DNA from: Caldilinea sp. CFX5
Lineage (GTDB): Bacteria; Chloroflexota; Anaerolineae; Caldilineales; Caldilineaceae
Assembly: GCA_021405325.1 (NCBI GenBank)
Contig: QWII01000003.1
Location: forward strand, 108,279-172,278
Length of the DNA: 64,000 nt
Direction of reading: 5' to 3'
Of the stretch, positions 25,937 to 34,306 are shown piece by piece. Each line of letters begins with the position of its first letter. Within the stretch, counting starts at the first letter, position 1. The notes below the pieces were generated by a model. That model was not told the origin of the DNA. It did not search any database and was given only the letters and a program-made list of their open reading frames with translations. Position numbers and translations under genes: made by a program.

Positions 25937-26581
25937 ATGAGTGAAGCGAACCAGGCAGAATTATCACCACGCGAACGCCGTCACCAGCGTACACAGCAAG
26001 CCATTATCGAGGCGGCGCGCCAGATCATACGCGAGAGCGGGGTTGATACCCTTTCGATTCGTGCCATTGCCGAACGGATCGATTATAGCCCGGCTGGGCT
26101 TTATGAGTACTTTGGCAGTAAGGAGGAGATCGTTGCGGCAGTCTGCGCCCAGAATTTCGAACGCTTTGCCCGTCGTCTAGCTCAGGTTGATGCCACGCTA
26201 TCAGCGACAGAGTACATTTTTGAATTGGGGGTAACTTATATCGACTTTGCCGTGCGCAACCCTGATGCTTTTTTGTTAATGTTTACGACCTTCCCCTTGT
26301 CGCAGATCAATCAAAAGCAAGCGCCGCCCGATGTCCTCGAAACTATGATGACCGGCAACAGTGCCTTCGCCATTCTTGCGCGTGGCGTGCAGCGTTGTGT
26401 TGACGAAGGCATTTACCACCCCAAGGCCGGCTTTGAGGTAGTGGCGATGGCTTATACCCTCTGGTCGCTGGTGCATGGATTGGCGATGTTGCGCGTGACC
26501 AGTGGTTCGGTCATGCCCTTTGACTATAACGTGGTTGAACGGGAGGCGCTCCGCAGATTTGGCGCCGGTCTGGCCCAATAG
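25937..26581 (+). CDS. TetR family transcriptional regulator
   Basis: 214 aa from ATG 25937, which has GAGAG nine bases upstream; an in-frame ATG at 25928 is too close to that site. The N-terminal helix-turn-helix is classic: RRHQRTQQAIIEAARQIIRE, TLSIRAIAERIDYSPAGLYE and YFGSKEEIV. The C-terminal ligand/dimer domain (FELGVTYIDFAVRNPDAFLLMF, MAYTLWSLVHGLAMLRV) is of the TetR_C type with the LWSLVHGLA motif. It probably represses itself and the DUF2214 gene downstream through the CGGTAAA palindromes in both promoters. Ligand unknown. Confidence 0.9.
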   Translation: MSEANQAELSPRERRHQRTQQAIIEAARQIIRESGVDTLSIRAIAERIDYSPAGLYEYFGSKEEIVAAVCAQNFERFARRLAQVDATLSATEYIFELGVTYIDFAVRNPDAFLLMFTTFPLSQINQKQAPPDVLETMMTGNSAFAILARGVQRCVDEGIYHPKAGFEVVAMAYTLWSLVHGLAMLRVTSGSVMPFDYNVVEREALRRFGAGLAQ

Positions 26582-26617
26582 AGGCGCCGGCGTCGCGATC
26601 GCTTCTTTTTTTTACCA

Positions 26618-26657
26618 TTTACCGAACAATCAACGGTAAACGTACTAAGTTTATAAT
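26618..26657 (+). promoter_or_regulatory. Second putative TetR operator and -10 box before the DUF2214 gene
   Basis: TTTACCG (26618-26624) and CGGTAAA (26634-26640) form a perfect 7-bp inverted repeat around 9 bp. It shares the TACCGAA / CGGTAAACG half-site with the operator at 25900. A TATAAT sits at 26652-26657, so the palindrome would lie over the -35 region. Confidence 0.65.
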
Positions 26658-26690
26658 AAGTATAGGTTGCCAATGAAAAGGAGGTTTGTG

Positions 26691-27149
26691 ATGTCCTGGC
26701 TGGATGTACTGTTGGCCTACACCCATTTTGTCGCCATCATCGCCCTAGTTTCGACTGTAGTCGCCGAAGCCGTGCTTTGCCGGCCAGGCTTAACCCTGGC
26801 TTGGGCGCAACGGTTGGGGCGCGTCGATCTGCTCTACCTGGTGACAGCCGTGTTGGCCTTGAGCAGTGGTCTGTTACGGATGTTCTTGGGGGCAAAGGGC
26901 GCCGCGTTCTACTACAACAACCCCGTCTTCTGGGTGAAAATGGGGCTGTTTATCGTCGTGGGTCTCATCTCGATTCTGCCCACCATACGCTTTATTCGCT
27001 GGACAAAACGGTTACAAGGGGAAAGCAACAGTCAGATCGACGACCGTGAAGTGACCGGCACCGCCCGCATCATCTATCTGGAACTAGGGTTGTTGGCGCT
27101 CATTCCGCTCATGGGGTCGCTCATGGCGCGCGGCTTTGGGTATGGGTGA
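26691..27149 (+). CDS. DUF2214 family membrane protein
   Basis: 152 aa from ATG 26691, with an excellent AAAAGGAGG site; an upstream ATG at ~26673 lacks one. Four helices are visible (WLDVLLAYTHFVAIIALVST, LLYLVTAVLALSSGLLRMFL, NPVFWVKMGLFIVVGLISIL, IIYLELGLLALIPLMGSLMA). The HF motif in helix 1 and the region FLGAKGAAFYYNNPVFWVKM are typical of DUF2214, an uncharacterised family. It follows the TetR gene by ~110 bp and has a matching operator, so it is probably that regulator's target. Confidence 0.85.
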   Translation: MSWLDVLLAYTHFVAIIALVSTVVAEAVLCRPGLTLAWAQRLGRVDLLYLVTAVLALSSGLLRMFLGAKGAAFYYNNPVFWVKMGLFIVVGLISILPTIRFIRWTKRLQGESNSQIDDREVTGTARIIYLELGLLALIPLMGSLMARGFGYG

Positions 27150-27159
27150 TTCTGTTCTC

Positions 27160-27192
27160 CTCCCTAAACTCAAACGTCCCTATGGGACGGGT
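27160..27192. repeat. Single arm of the TAAACTC/CCCTA-GGG repeat (family D)
   Basis: CCTAAACTCAAACGTCCCTATGGGACGG appears 10 bases after the DUF2214 stop. The same arm is paired as an inverted repeat at 42427-42556 and 55706-55818. Confidence 0.5.
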
Positions 27193-27220
27193 TCTACCGA
27201 TAAACTTTCTTGACAAAATA

Positions 27221-28108
27221 CTACCGGCTTTCAAAAATCACCAACTTATATTCATGGCGCGCATCGGGCATTATTGGTCGCAGCCAGGGTTGATCGGCGA
27301 CATGGGGCGTGCAGGAACCAAAGGTGCAGAGGCGGATGGGGCGTTGTTGCGCTTCCTGCTGTAACCGAGCCAGCACGCTTTGCAAAAGTTGCCCGCGGAA
27401 GGGGGTAAACATAAAAAAGACCGTGCCGTCACTATAATCGGCGGTGCGGGCATCGCTATTGATAAAGGTCACATCGGTTACGCCCAACGTCCGCGCCTGC
27501 TGCTGGGCAAAAGTACAAAAGGCAGGCTCGATTTCCACGCCTTTGGCGCGAACGCCGGTGAGCAAGTGGATCAACAGCGCCACTTGCCCCAAGCCCGCAC
27601 CCAAATCATAGAAAACATCAGTGGGCATCAGTGGCGTGTGATCGACCAAATCGAGCAGCACACGAGCCGGCGTCTCCTCACAATGCACCATTTCCACCGT
27701 TGTCGCTAGGGTGGCGGCGGGCGCACTTTTTAACTGGAAGAGGCCATCGACCAACACATCCAGCCCGTCATAGCTCATGTAGACGCGGTCGCTGTGATTG
27801 GAGGTGTAATCGGTGAATTGGTTCAGATAACGGCGGAGAGCCGCGCCGGTTAACGCACCGCTTTGCACCCCCATGCGCACCTGCTGAAAGAGGCGTGTAT
27901 TCACAGCGGTCAACTGCGTTTGCAACTGCGTCGCTTGTTGGTGGAGCGTCTGCACAGCGGGAGTGCGCCGCCGTTCCATACGCAGAACATCGTGCAGGAA
28001 GGTGATGAAATCCAGCGCCTCGGCGCGGCGCAGTAGATTAGAGTCCGCCAGCAAGGCATCATCGGTCAAATAGTCAGCCAGTTCAGCTTGCAGTTCTTGC
28101 AGATCCAC
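27221..28108 (-). CDS. SAM-dependent methyltransferase, DOT1-like fold
   Basis: 295 aa, start GTG 28108. Residues ~1-130 are helical (LQELQAELADYLTDDALLAD, many Gln). The catalytic domain carries motif I TDVFYDLGAGLGQVALLIHL, the acidic residue in RAKGVEIEPAF, then DVTFINSDARTADYSDGTVF and FMFTPFRGQLL (in place of an NPPF/Y-type motif). The DLGxGxGxxxxxxA...GxExxP arrangement resembles DOT1/CmoB-like class I enzymes. Substrate unknown. It is the last gene of a minus-strand trio, starting 12 bases after plsC ends, with no evident ribosome site of its own, so translation may be coupled. Confidence 0.75.
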   Translation of the reverse strand: MDLQELQAELADYLTDDALLADSNLLRRAEALDFITFLHDVLRMERRRTPAVQTLHQQATQLQTQLTAVNTRLFQQVRMGVQSGALTGAALRRYLNQFTDYTSNHSDRVYMSYDGLDVLVDGLFQLKSAPAATLATTVEMVHCEETPARVLLDLVDHTPLMPTDVFYDLGAGLGQVALLIHLLTGVRAKGVEIEPAFCTFAQQQARTLGVTDVTFINSDARTADYSDGTVFFMFTPFRGQLLQSVLARLQQEAQQRPIRLCTFGSCTPHVADQPWLRPIMPDARHEYKLVIFESR

Positions 28109-28120
28109 AGGGTGCGTCGC

Positions 28121-28762
28121 CTATTGCCAGGCCGGGAAATTGGCGGAAGCCACCAGTTGACGCATTTGGGCTTTGAAACGGCGCATAAAGCCCAGCCGCT
28201 CACCTTCCCAGTGCATCGCCTGCCCAACGATCACATGACAAAAGAAGGGGACAAAGAGCATCGTCCCTTTGGGCCACGCTTTCCCCATGCCATACATAAA
28301 GAGCGGCACCACCGGCGCCTGCGGAAAGCGCTCGGCCAGCAGGGTGACGCCCGCCTTGAAATCGGCCAACTGCTCCGGTTCGCCGCGTGAACCTTCGGGG
28401 AAAAAGATCAGGATGTCGCCTTGAGCCAATGCCGCGTAACTGGCCGCCAGCGGATCGGCATCTTTATCGGTGCGCTCGCGATCAATGGGGATAATGCCCA
28501 TAATATTGCGGGAAAACCAGGCGATCCAGCGGTTACGATACCAGTAGTCGGTGGCGCCCACGGGTCGCACTTTGCTGACCATGTGTAACGGGAAGAGCGC
28601 CATCAACACCGCCGTATCCAGGTGGCTATTGTGATTGGCGGTCAGCACCGCCGGGCCTTGCATCGGCAGCAGGTGACGATTGCGCACATTGAGGCCCAGG
28701 ATAATATGGACGACCGGGTAAACAATCAACAGAAAAAAGAGGTAACGTAAAATTTTTATCAT
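28121..28762 (-). CDS. 1-acyl-sn-glycerol-3-phosphate acyltransferase (PlsC-like)
   Basis: 213 aa. It transfers acyl chains to lysophosphatidic acid to give phosphatidic acid. The acyltransferase motif I is TANHNSHLDTAV (H-x4-D = HNSHLD), motif III is IFFPEGSRGEPEQLADFK, and the N-terminal helix LRYLFFLLIVYPVVHIILGL anchors it. The gene lies between a CdsA-like gene (12 bp upstream) and a methyltransferase, so it likely belongs to a phospholipid operon. Length normal. Confidence 0.88.
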   Translation of the reverse strand: MIKILRYLFFLLIVYPVVHIILGLNVRNRHLLPMQGPAVLTANHNSHLDTAVLMALFPLHMVSKVRPVGATDYWYRNRWIAWFSRNIMGIIPIDRERTDKDADPLAASYAALAQGDILIFFPEGSRGEPEQLADFKAGVTLLAERFPQAPVVPLFMYGMGKAWPKGTMLFVPFFCHVIVGQAMHWEGERLGFMRRFKAQMRQLVASANFPAWQ

Positions 28763-28774
28763 AGCGCAGATCGC

Positions 28775-29644
28775 TTACACAAACAGATTCAGGTAGTAGA
28801 AAAAGAGTGGGGCAGCATAGGTAAAGGGATAGATATAGTGCAGAATGCCCCCTAGCCCCGGTTGGTAGCGTTCAGTTTCGTTGATCTCTAACGCGTGTTG
28901 AATGGCGCGCACCGTGTTTGTCCCTAGATAGGCTCCGGCGCCGATAAGCAAGCCCGCGATGGTCGCTTGCAGCGGCGTCAATCCAATCAACCATGGCCCC
29001 ACGCCCCAGGCCAGAATGCCCACACCAAGAATGCTTAAAACGCCGGCCAACCCTGTCAGCGAGGCATGAAAGACCGGCCGTGACCAATCATTGACTCGCC
29101 AGCGGAGCAGGATCGCCTGCATAATCGCCTGCGCATGAACCAGCAGCACCAGATAAAGCAGCAGGTTGGCGCCGTTGACAACGCTGGTCATGTCGTCAGT
29201 AGTCATGGGTAACGCGCTGTCACGCACTAGCAACAGTCCGGCGTGACTAAAGCCAAAGACCAACGTAAAGAGACCCCACCCCAGCTTGAGGGTGCTATTG
29301 AGCGCCTGCGCTGTACTTTCATAGCGCGCCAGCAACCAGGCCGCCAGGCCAAAGATCAACAAAGGGATAAACGCCAATGCCACTGCGTAATAGTGATTTG
29401 CAATCCAGATGAATTGCAGGGGAATACAGAGATAGCCCAGCAAGACGAGAGACCGTTCACTGCGCCGGAGCGGCATCATCGTGTAAAAATCTTTCAAGGC
29501 TTGGAAGCTGACAAAACCTAAGAGAAAGAGCGCAAGCCCGGTTTGGGGGATCAACGCACTCAGATACAACATGATCAATAATGACCAGACCAAAGGTCGC
29601 ACTTCCAGCCGGGTAATGGTCGCACTTTTTTCTAGTGATCTCAT
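28775..29644 (-). CDS. CdsA-like membrane protein (phosphatidate cytidylyltransferase family)
   Basis: 289 aa with about eight helices. The C-terminal ending RYQPGLGGILHYIYPFTYAAPLFFY parallels the CDP-diglyceride synthetase signature PGHGGILDRxDSxxxAAPxFF, but the Asp-Arg-x-Asp acid group is replaced by HYIY and the upstream KRxxxxKD box is not evident. So the fold is probably CTP_transf_1 but catalysis is doubtful or altered. Being directly upstream of plsC, whose product (phosphatidic acid) is the CdsA substrate, supports a lipid role. GAGG lies upstream of ATG 29644. Confidence 0.65.
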   Translation of the reverse strand: MRSLEKSATITRLEVRPLVWSLLIMLYLSALIPQTGLALFLLGFVSFQALKDFYTMMPLRRSERSLVLLGYLCIPLQFIWIANHYYAVALAFIPLLIFGLAAWLLARYESTAQALNSTLKLGWGLFTLVFGFSHAGLLLVRDSALPMTTDDMTSVVNGANLLLYLVLLVHAQAIMQAILLRWRVNDWSRPVFHASLTGLAGVLSILGVGILAWGVGPWLIGLTPLQATIAGLLIGAGAYLGTNTVRAIQHALEINETERYQPGLGGILHYIYPFTYAAPLFFYYLNLFV

Positions 29645-30133
29645 GAACGCTTGTTTACCTCGGTTGCGGCACGGCGCAACACGCTACTGTAGACAGATCA
29701 TCATAGACGGACATTCGTAGCCGTACACTATCAGCAGAATGCCTACTTATTGCAACACCGCCGCGGCAGAACAGTTGCGTATCACTACACAATCGTTCTA
29801 CCCAGGTATCTATCCAAGTCGGGGCCACCCTGCCCTGAAAACAACAAGGATGCCGCAGATTCCAAAGATTTATATTGCAAATTAATCTATATAACCTGCG
29901 AAATCTCTGTTGTTTTCAGGGCAGGGTGGCCGGCGCCTATGCCTGAACAATAAAAGTTTTGCCAGTGTAAACCGATATGATAATACCAACAGTGCGCGCA
30001 AGCAAATCTTTGGATGACTACGTAGCCACGCCTCGGTACAAAGTATCGATGATTGAGCAACCTATGGTACAATCGCGGTAGATAAGTACCTATCCTGGCG
30101 ATGAGCAACCGCAACGACTGAAGGACTGTGCCG
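29645..30133. other. Gene-free spacer between divergent units
   Basis: It separates the minus-strand lipid operon from the plus-strand carbohydrate operon and carries the long hairpin at 29823-29931. No ORF is convincing. Promoters for both directions must lie here but none stands out. Confidence 0.45.
29823..29931. repeat. Long hairpin element, copy B (24-bp perfect arms)
   Basis: Arms 29823-29846 and 29908-29931 (starting GGCCACCCTGCCCTG) are perfect reverse complements over 24 bp. The interior (GCAGATT.CAAAG..TTATATTGCAAATT.ATCT) matches the element at 7972-8057, so these are two members of one family about 22 kb apart. Confidence 0.7.
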
Positions 30134-31636
30134 ATGTATCATTACCCTGGTGAGTATGTCACCGATTTTTGTATTGTCAAACGGGATCAGCTTTATCACC
30201 TCTTTCATATCCGTGGCGAACGGTGGACCTGGCCGGTCGGCTATCGCGAACTGGATCTAGGCCACGCCACCTCGACCGATCTGCGCACCTGGACGCCCCA
30301 TGACCCCGTATTGCCCGCCGGCCCCAAAGGCGCCTGGGACGAAAGCGGCAACTGGGCGCCCGACATGATCGAAGTTGATGGCGTCTACTACTGCTACTAC
30401 ACCGGCAGCGATGCCAACAACAACCAGGCCATTGGTCTCGCCACTTCGACTGACCTTTTTCACTGGGAAAAGCACCCCGACAATCCGGTAGTGGAGCCGG
30501 GGCCGTGGTCGGATCGCCATGTGGGCAAGGATGTGGCCGGGCGCGATGCAATGGTCTTTGTCGATACCGAACGCAACCGTTACCTGCTCTATTACACGGC
30601 GACGATGGCCGACGGTCGCGCCTGTCTCGCTCTGGCCCAGTCTAGCGATCTGGTGCATTGGGAAGATTTGGGGCCGACCTATATCGAGGAAGATCGCCAT
30701 TACAATCGGCTGGAATCAGCCTATCTCGTGCCGCATGATGGCCGTTATTATCTCTTTTACAGCGCCAAGGGCGGCCCCAAAAGCAAGGGCTTCTCCCCCA
30801 AGGCATTCAACCACTTTGATATTGTCTATCTGGTTTCCGATGACCCGACCACCGGCTGGCAAAAACCGGCCAACCACGAACTGTTGACCGAATGGACCTG
30901 CGCCAGCGAACACCCCACCTTTGACGGCGTCACCTATATGCTCTATATTGTGCAGGAAGAAATCAACGGCATTTGGGGCGCTTCGGTGCTGAGCGATCCC
31001 AAGCGCATCGACTGGCAAGCAGATGGCACAGTCCGTGTCCGCGAACATCTGCCGGACGATATTGCCGCTGAGGGTTTGTTTGATAGCCGACAGGATACGT
31101 TGGCGGATTGGGTTCACCACGGCGGCGATTGGTCAGTTGGCAGTGACCACGTCTTGGTCGCCCCAGCCGTCAATGACGAGACCTTGCTGCTCAACACCCT
31201 ATGGGGGCGCGATCTGGCCTTGGAAGCGGAGTTCCTACTACCAGCGAACAGTGTCGCCTCGTTGATGGTACGGGGCAACCCTTCGGCAATGGCCGGTTAT
31301 CGGATTGGGGTAGATAGCGCCCGCGGTGTCGTCGGCCTGTATGAACGCTTCCCGGCCCAACCGGAGCGGGTCATTCAAGAGCGTCCGGTCGCTTTGTCAA
31401 CCGGTGCATGGCACAAGCTCAAAGTCGTTGCCCAAGGCGAGTTTTTTGATTTTTATGTCGATGAGACGTTGCTGCTGGTGCGCCACGAACGCACCTATAC
31501 CGAAGGCTGTTTCGGCGTGCAGGCACAGGGGCCGGTGCAAGTGCGCAATCTTCGCGCCTATCGCTATCTCGACCCAGAGGAAATTTCATCGGATTGGGAG
31601 CGTCGCTGCAAGCCGTATCACCTATTTCGGTATTGA
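30134..31636 (+). CDS. GH32/GH43-superfamily glycosidase with C-terminal beta-sandwich
   Basis: 500 aa from ATG 30134 (AAGGA nine bases upstream). The N-terminal ~300 residues form a five-blade propeller: YHLFHIRGERWTWPVGYREL, LGHATSTDLRTWTPHDPVLP, DGVYYCYYTGSD, YLLYYTATMADGR, YYLFYSAKGG. Candidate catalytic residues follow the GH32 pattern: Asp11 (YVTDF), Asp138 (VAGRDAMVF, the RDP-like site) and Glu194 (RLESAYLVP). Residues ~330-490 resemble a concanavalin/DUF1080-type sandwich (TLADWVHHGGDWSVGSDHVL, AMAGYRIGVD, AWHKLKVVAQGEFFDFYVDE). No signal peptide, so cytoplasmic. Likely acts on fructosides or arabinosides; substrate uncertain. Confidence 0.8.
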   Translation: MYHYPGEYVTDFCIVKRDQLYHLFHIRGERWTWPVGYRELDLGHATSTDLRTWTPHDPVLPAGPKGAWDESGNWAPDMIEVDGVYYCYYTGSDANNNQAIGLATSTDLFHWEKHPDNPVVEPGPWSDRHVGKDVAGRDAMVFVDTERNRYLLYYTATMADGRACLALAQSSDLVHWEDLGPTYIEEDRHYNRLESAYLVPHDGRYYLFYSAKGGPKSKGFSPKAFNHFDIVYLVSDDPTTGWQKPANHELLTEWTCASEHPTFDGVTYMLYIVQEEINGIWGASVLSDPKRIDWQADGTVRVREHLPDDIAAEGLFDSRQDTLADWVHHGGDWSVGSDHVLVAPAVNDETLLLNTLWGRDLALEAEFLLPANSVASLMVRGNPSAMAGYRIGVDSARGVVGLYERFPAQPERVIQERPVALSTGAWHKLKVVAQGEFFDFYVDETLLLVRHERTYTEGCFGVQAQGPVQVRNLRAYRYLDPEEISSDWERRCKPYHLFRY

Positions 31637-31644
31637 TCAAGACT

Positions 31645-31702
31645 TCCGCCGGCAGCATCGTAGGGGCATGATATATCATGCCCCTACGATGCTGCCGGCG
31701 GA
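31645..31702. repeat. Perfect 58-bp palindrome without loop
   Basis: The two 29-bp halves (31645-31673 and 31674-31702) are exact reverse complements, centred on GATATATC. It begins 9 bases after the glycosidase stop and ends 42 bases before the next ATG. It may stop or attenuate transcription between the two genes, or be a REP-like repeat; there is no U-run. Confidence 0.8.
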
Positions 31703-31744
31703 GACGGTTCACGCAACACGTATCATGCAGGTAGGAAATCAACC

Positions 31745-33235
31745 ATGAGTCAAGGACAAACACTCGAACGATTAGAGGCCGGAATGCCGGTGATCACGGC
31801 TGGTGGACAGGTGATCCGGGTGACGGAAGAGTTGGCGACACGCTTTCAACCGGGGGATAGTCTGGCGGTGGTGGCGCATAGCGGGGAATTATTGCGCATT
31901 CCGGCAGCCGAAAAACAGCTTGCCGCAGCAGCGGTGACCCGTTGTGTCGCTGCCTTCCAAGCAATGGGGTCAGTGCGCGACGAGCAGATCGCCGCCTTCT
32001 ATGAACACTTCGCCGGCGCGCTGGAGAATGATACAACCTGGTCGCAAATTGCCGAGATCAATGCCCAAGATGTGACCGATGCACGGGCGCGGGGCCGTTC
32101 GACCACTCGTTTGCTCGCCACCGAGAAGATGTGCAAAAACATGGTCGATGGGCTGCGCGGCTGGATCCAAGCGCCCTCGCGCCGGGGACAAATTTTGGAG
32201 ACGGTGCAGCAGGATGGCTTCCGCGTCGAGTTGGTCGGCGCGGCGTTGGGCGTCGTGGCCTTTGTTTTTGAAGGACGACCGAATGTCTTGGCTGATGCTT
32301 GTGGCGTCTTGCGCGGGGGCAATACCGTGGTTTTCCGCATTGGTAGCGATGCTTTGCGCACAGCCAAGGCAATCATGCAACTGGCGGTCGAACCGGCGTT
32401 GACGGCTGCCGGTCTACCAAGCGGGGCGGTCACCTTGATCGAAAGCGCGGCCCATGCCGCCGGCTGGGCGCTCTTTTCCGATGAACGGCTAGCGCTGGCG
32501 GTTGCCCGTGGCTCCGGCCCTGCCGTGGCGACGTTGGGGTCGCTGGCGCGCAGTGTCGGCGTGCCGGTCAGCCTGCATGGGACGGGCGGTGCGTGGATTG
32601 TCGCAGCGGCTTCGGCGGATACGGCGACCTTTGGCCGCGTTGTCGTGAACTCGTTGGATCGCAAGGTCTGCAATACGCTCAATGTCTGCTGTATTCTCGC
32701 CAGCGAGACAGCGCGCCTGGTTCCCGTTCTCCTGGAAGGGTTGGCCGAAGCGGGTAGACGCCGGGGGCAAAATTTCAAGCTCCATGTGGCTGAGGGGAGT
32801 GCGCAGGTTGTCCCCGCTGGTCTGTTCCAGAAGATCGTCGCCATCCGCCGCGCCGTTGGTGATGTCGATGAACCGCAGGCCGAATTGTTGCCCCGCCACG
32901 CCCTCGGTCACGAATGGGAATGGGAAGAGACGCCGGAGGTTACACTGGTGGTGGTAGAATCGGTGGCGGAGGCAGTGGCGCTCTTTAACCAGTACAGCCC
33001 GCAATTTGTCGGCTCGTTGATCAGCCATGACGCAGCGGAACACCGGCAGTTCTATGAAACGATCAACGCGCCCTTTGTCGGCAATGACTATACACGCTGG
33101 GTCGATGGTCAACTGGCGCTGCACAAACCGGAGCTGGGCCTTTCTAACTGGCAACATGGCCGCCTCTTTGGCCGCGGCGCGATTTTAAGCGGGGATAGTG
33201 TGTACACGGTGCGGACGCGGTATATTCGTGAGTAA
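31745..33235 (+). CDS. ProA-like aldehyde dehydrogenase (glutamate-5-semialdehyde dehydrogenase family)
   Basis: 496 aa with AGGTAGGA before the ATG. From ~residue 60 it aligns by eye with ProA: GVVAFVFEGRPNVLADACGV matches the ProA NAD(P)-site ESRPNVTADA, and Cys309 in DRKVCNTLNV is the catalytic thiol (VCNxxE/N). ProA reduces glutamyl phosphate to glutamate semialdehyde in proline synthesis. It differs from standard ProA (~415 aa) by ~60 extra N-terminal residues (GGQVIRVTEELATRFQPGDS), which look like a small beta module. No proB is adjacent; genes around it are carbohydrate-related, so a different substrate is possible. Confidence 0.75.
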   Translation: MSQGQTLERLEAGMPVITAGGQVIRVTEELATRFQPGDSLAVVAHSGELLRIPAAEKQLAAAAVTRCVAAFQAMGSVRDEQIAAFYEHFAGALENDTTWSQIAEINAQDVTDARARGRSTTRLLATEKMCKNMVDGLRGWIQAPSRRGQILETVQQDGFRVELVGAALGVVAFVFEGRPNVLADACGVLRGGNTVVFRIGSDALRTAKAIMQLAVEPALTAAGLPSGAVTLIESAAHAAGWALFSDERLALAVARGSGPAVATLGSLARSVGVPVSLHGTGGAWIVAAASADTATFGRVVVNSLDRKVCNTLNVCCILASETARLVPVLLEGLAEAGRRRGQNFKLHVAEGSAQVVPAGLFQKIVAIRRAVGDVDEPQAELLPRHALGHEWEWEETPEVTLVVVESVAEAVALFNQYSPQFVGSLISHDAAEHRQFYETINAPFVGNDYTRWVDGQLALHKPELGLSNWQHGRLFGRGAILSGDSVYTVRTRYIRE

Positions 33236-33248
33236 CGGAGGATCTGCC

Positions 33249-34271
33249 ATGAGTGCAAAGTATGGCGTTGGTTTGATCGGCGCTGGCTGGGTGGCCGGTG
33301 AATATGTCAAGGTTTTTCGTAATCATCCATTGACCGAAGTAGTCGGCATCTATAACCGCACACCTGGCAAAGCCACCGCGTTGATGCAGACCCACGGCAT
33401 CCAAGGCAAAGAGTACGCCAGCCTGGATGAGTTCTTTGCCGACGACCGCATTCAGATCGTCGTCTCCTGCACGCAGCCGGATGTACGTGGCGAGCATTGT
33501 GCGCGGGCCGCGGCAACCGGTCGCCATGTGGTCATTGAAAAACCGGTGGGCATCCAGCGGGAGCATACCGCGCAGATTCGGGAAGCGGTGGCTAAGGCCG
33601 GCGTCAAAACGGTCACCAGCTTTGTGCTACGCTGGAATCCCCAATTTGTCACCGTGCGCCAGTTGATCAACGATGGCGTCTTGGGCGAACTCATCTATGG
33701 CGAGGCTGACTACTGGCACCCTGCCCGTCGCGCCCAACCGGGCAGCCCCTATCTGCGCAAGGATGTGGTCGGCAGCGCGTTTTTGAGTGGCGGCTGTCAT
33801 GCCGTGGACATGTTGCGCTATCTCGGCGGCGAGGTGGTGGAGGTGAGCGCTTTTGCTGCCGCGCCCAAACGGATCAAGAGCTTCGAGTTTGATCCGGTGG
33901 TGGTGGCGTCGCTCAAATTTGCCAATGGCGCAGTCGGCAAACTGTCGGCGCTGCTCGATGGTGACACGCCCTATCGCTTCAACTGCCGACTCTTTGGCAC
34001 GAACGGCAGCATTCAAAACAACGAAGTTTACTCGTCGCAGAAATACCCCGGCGCCCATGACTACTGGGTCTTCCCCACCATCACCCCCAACAGCGGTGAC
34101 GTAACCCACCATCCCTTCAAAGCGCAGATCGAACATTTTGTTGAGTGTATTGAGAACAATGTCGAGTCCCATGCGTCGATCTACGATAGCTACAAGTCGA
34201 TGGCGATCTGCTTTGCGATTGATGAGTCGGTGGCAAAGGGTGGGCAACCGGTAAAGGTGATCAATGATTGA
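33249..34271 (+). CDS. Gfo/Idh/MocA family NAD(P)-dependent oxidoreductase
   Basis: 340 aa from ATG 33249 with GGAGG. The N-terminal Rossmann fold is VGLIGAGWVAGEYVKVF, followed by GIYNRTPGKA and SCTQPDVRGEHCARAAATGR, then the catalytic-Lys motif VIEKPVG. The C-terminal half has the family sheet (GSAFLSGGCHAVDMLRYLGG with the GxHxxD motif, GDTPYRFNCRLFGTNGSI). Members oxidise sugars, inositols or amino sugars. It lies 13 bases after the ProA-like gene and two genes after the glycosidase, so it probably acts in the same sugar pathway. Confidence 0.88.
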   Translation: MSAKYGVGLIGAGWVAGEYVKVFRNHPLTEVVGIYNRTPGKATALMQTHGIQGKEYASLDEFFADDRIQIVVSCTQPDVRGEHCARAAATGRHVVIEKPVGIQREHTAQIREAVAKAGVKTVTSFVLRWNPQFVTVRQLINDGVLGELIYGEADYWHPARRAQPGSPYLRKDVVGSAFLSGGCHAVDMLRYLGGEVVEVSAFAAAPKRIKSFEFDPVVVASLKFANGAVGKLSALLDGDTPYRFNCRLFGTNGSIQNNEVYSSQKYPGAHDYWVFPTITPNSGDVTHHPFKAQIEHFVECIENNVESHASIYDSYKSMAICFAIDESVAKGGQPVKVIND

Positions 34272-34306
34272 TGATGATAACATCCATAGAGAAATAAGAT
34301 TGCACC

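Noticed and set aside
29823..29931. Intrinsic terminator for the flanking genes
   Set aside because: It lies between divergent gene starts, not after a stop, and has no U-run.
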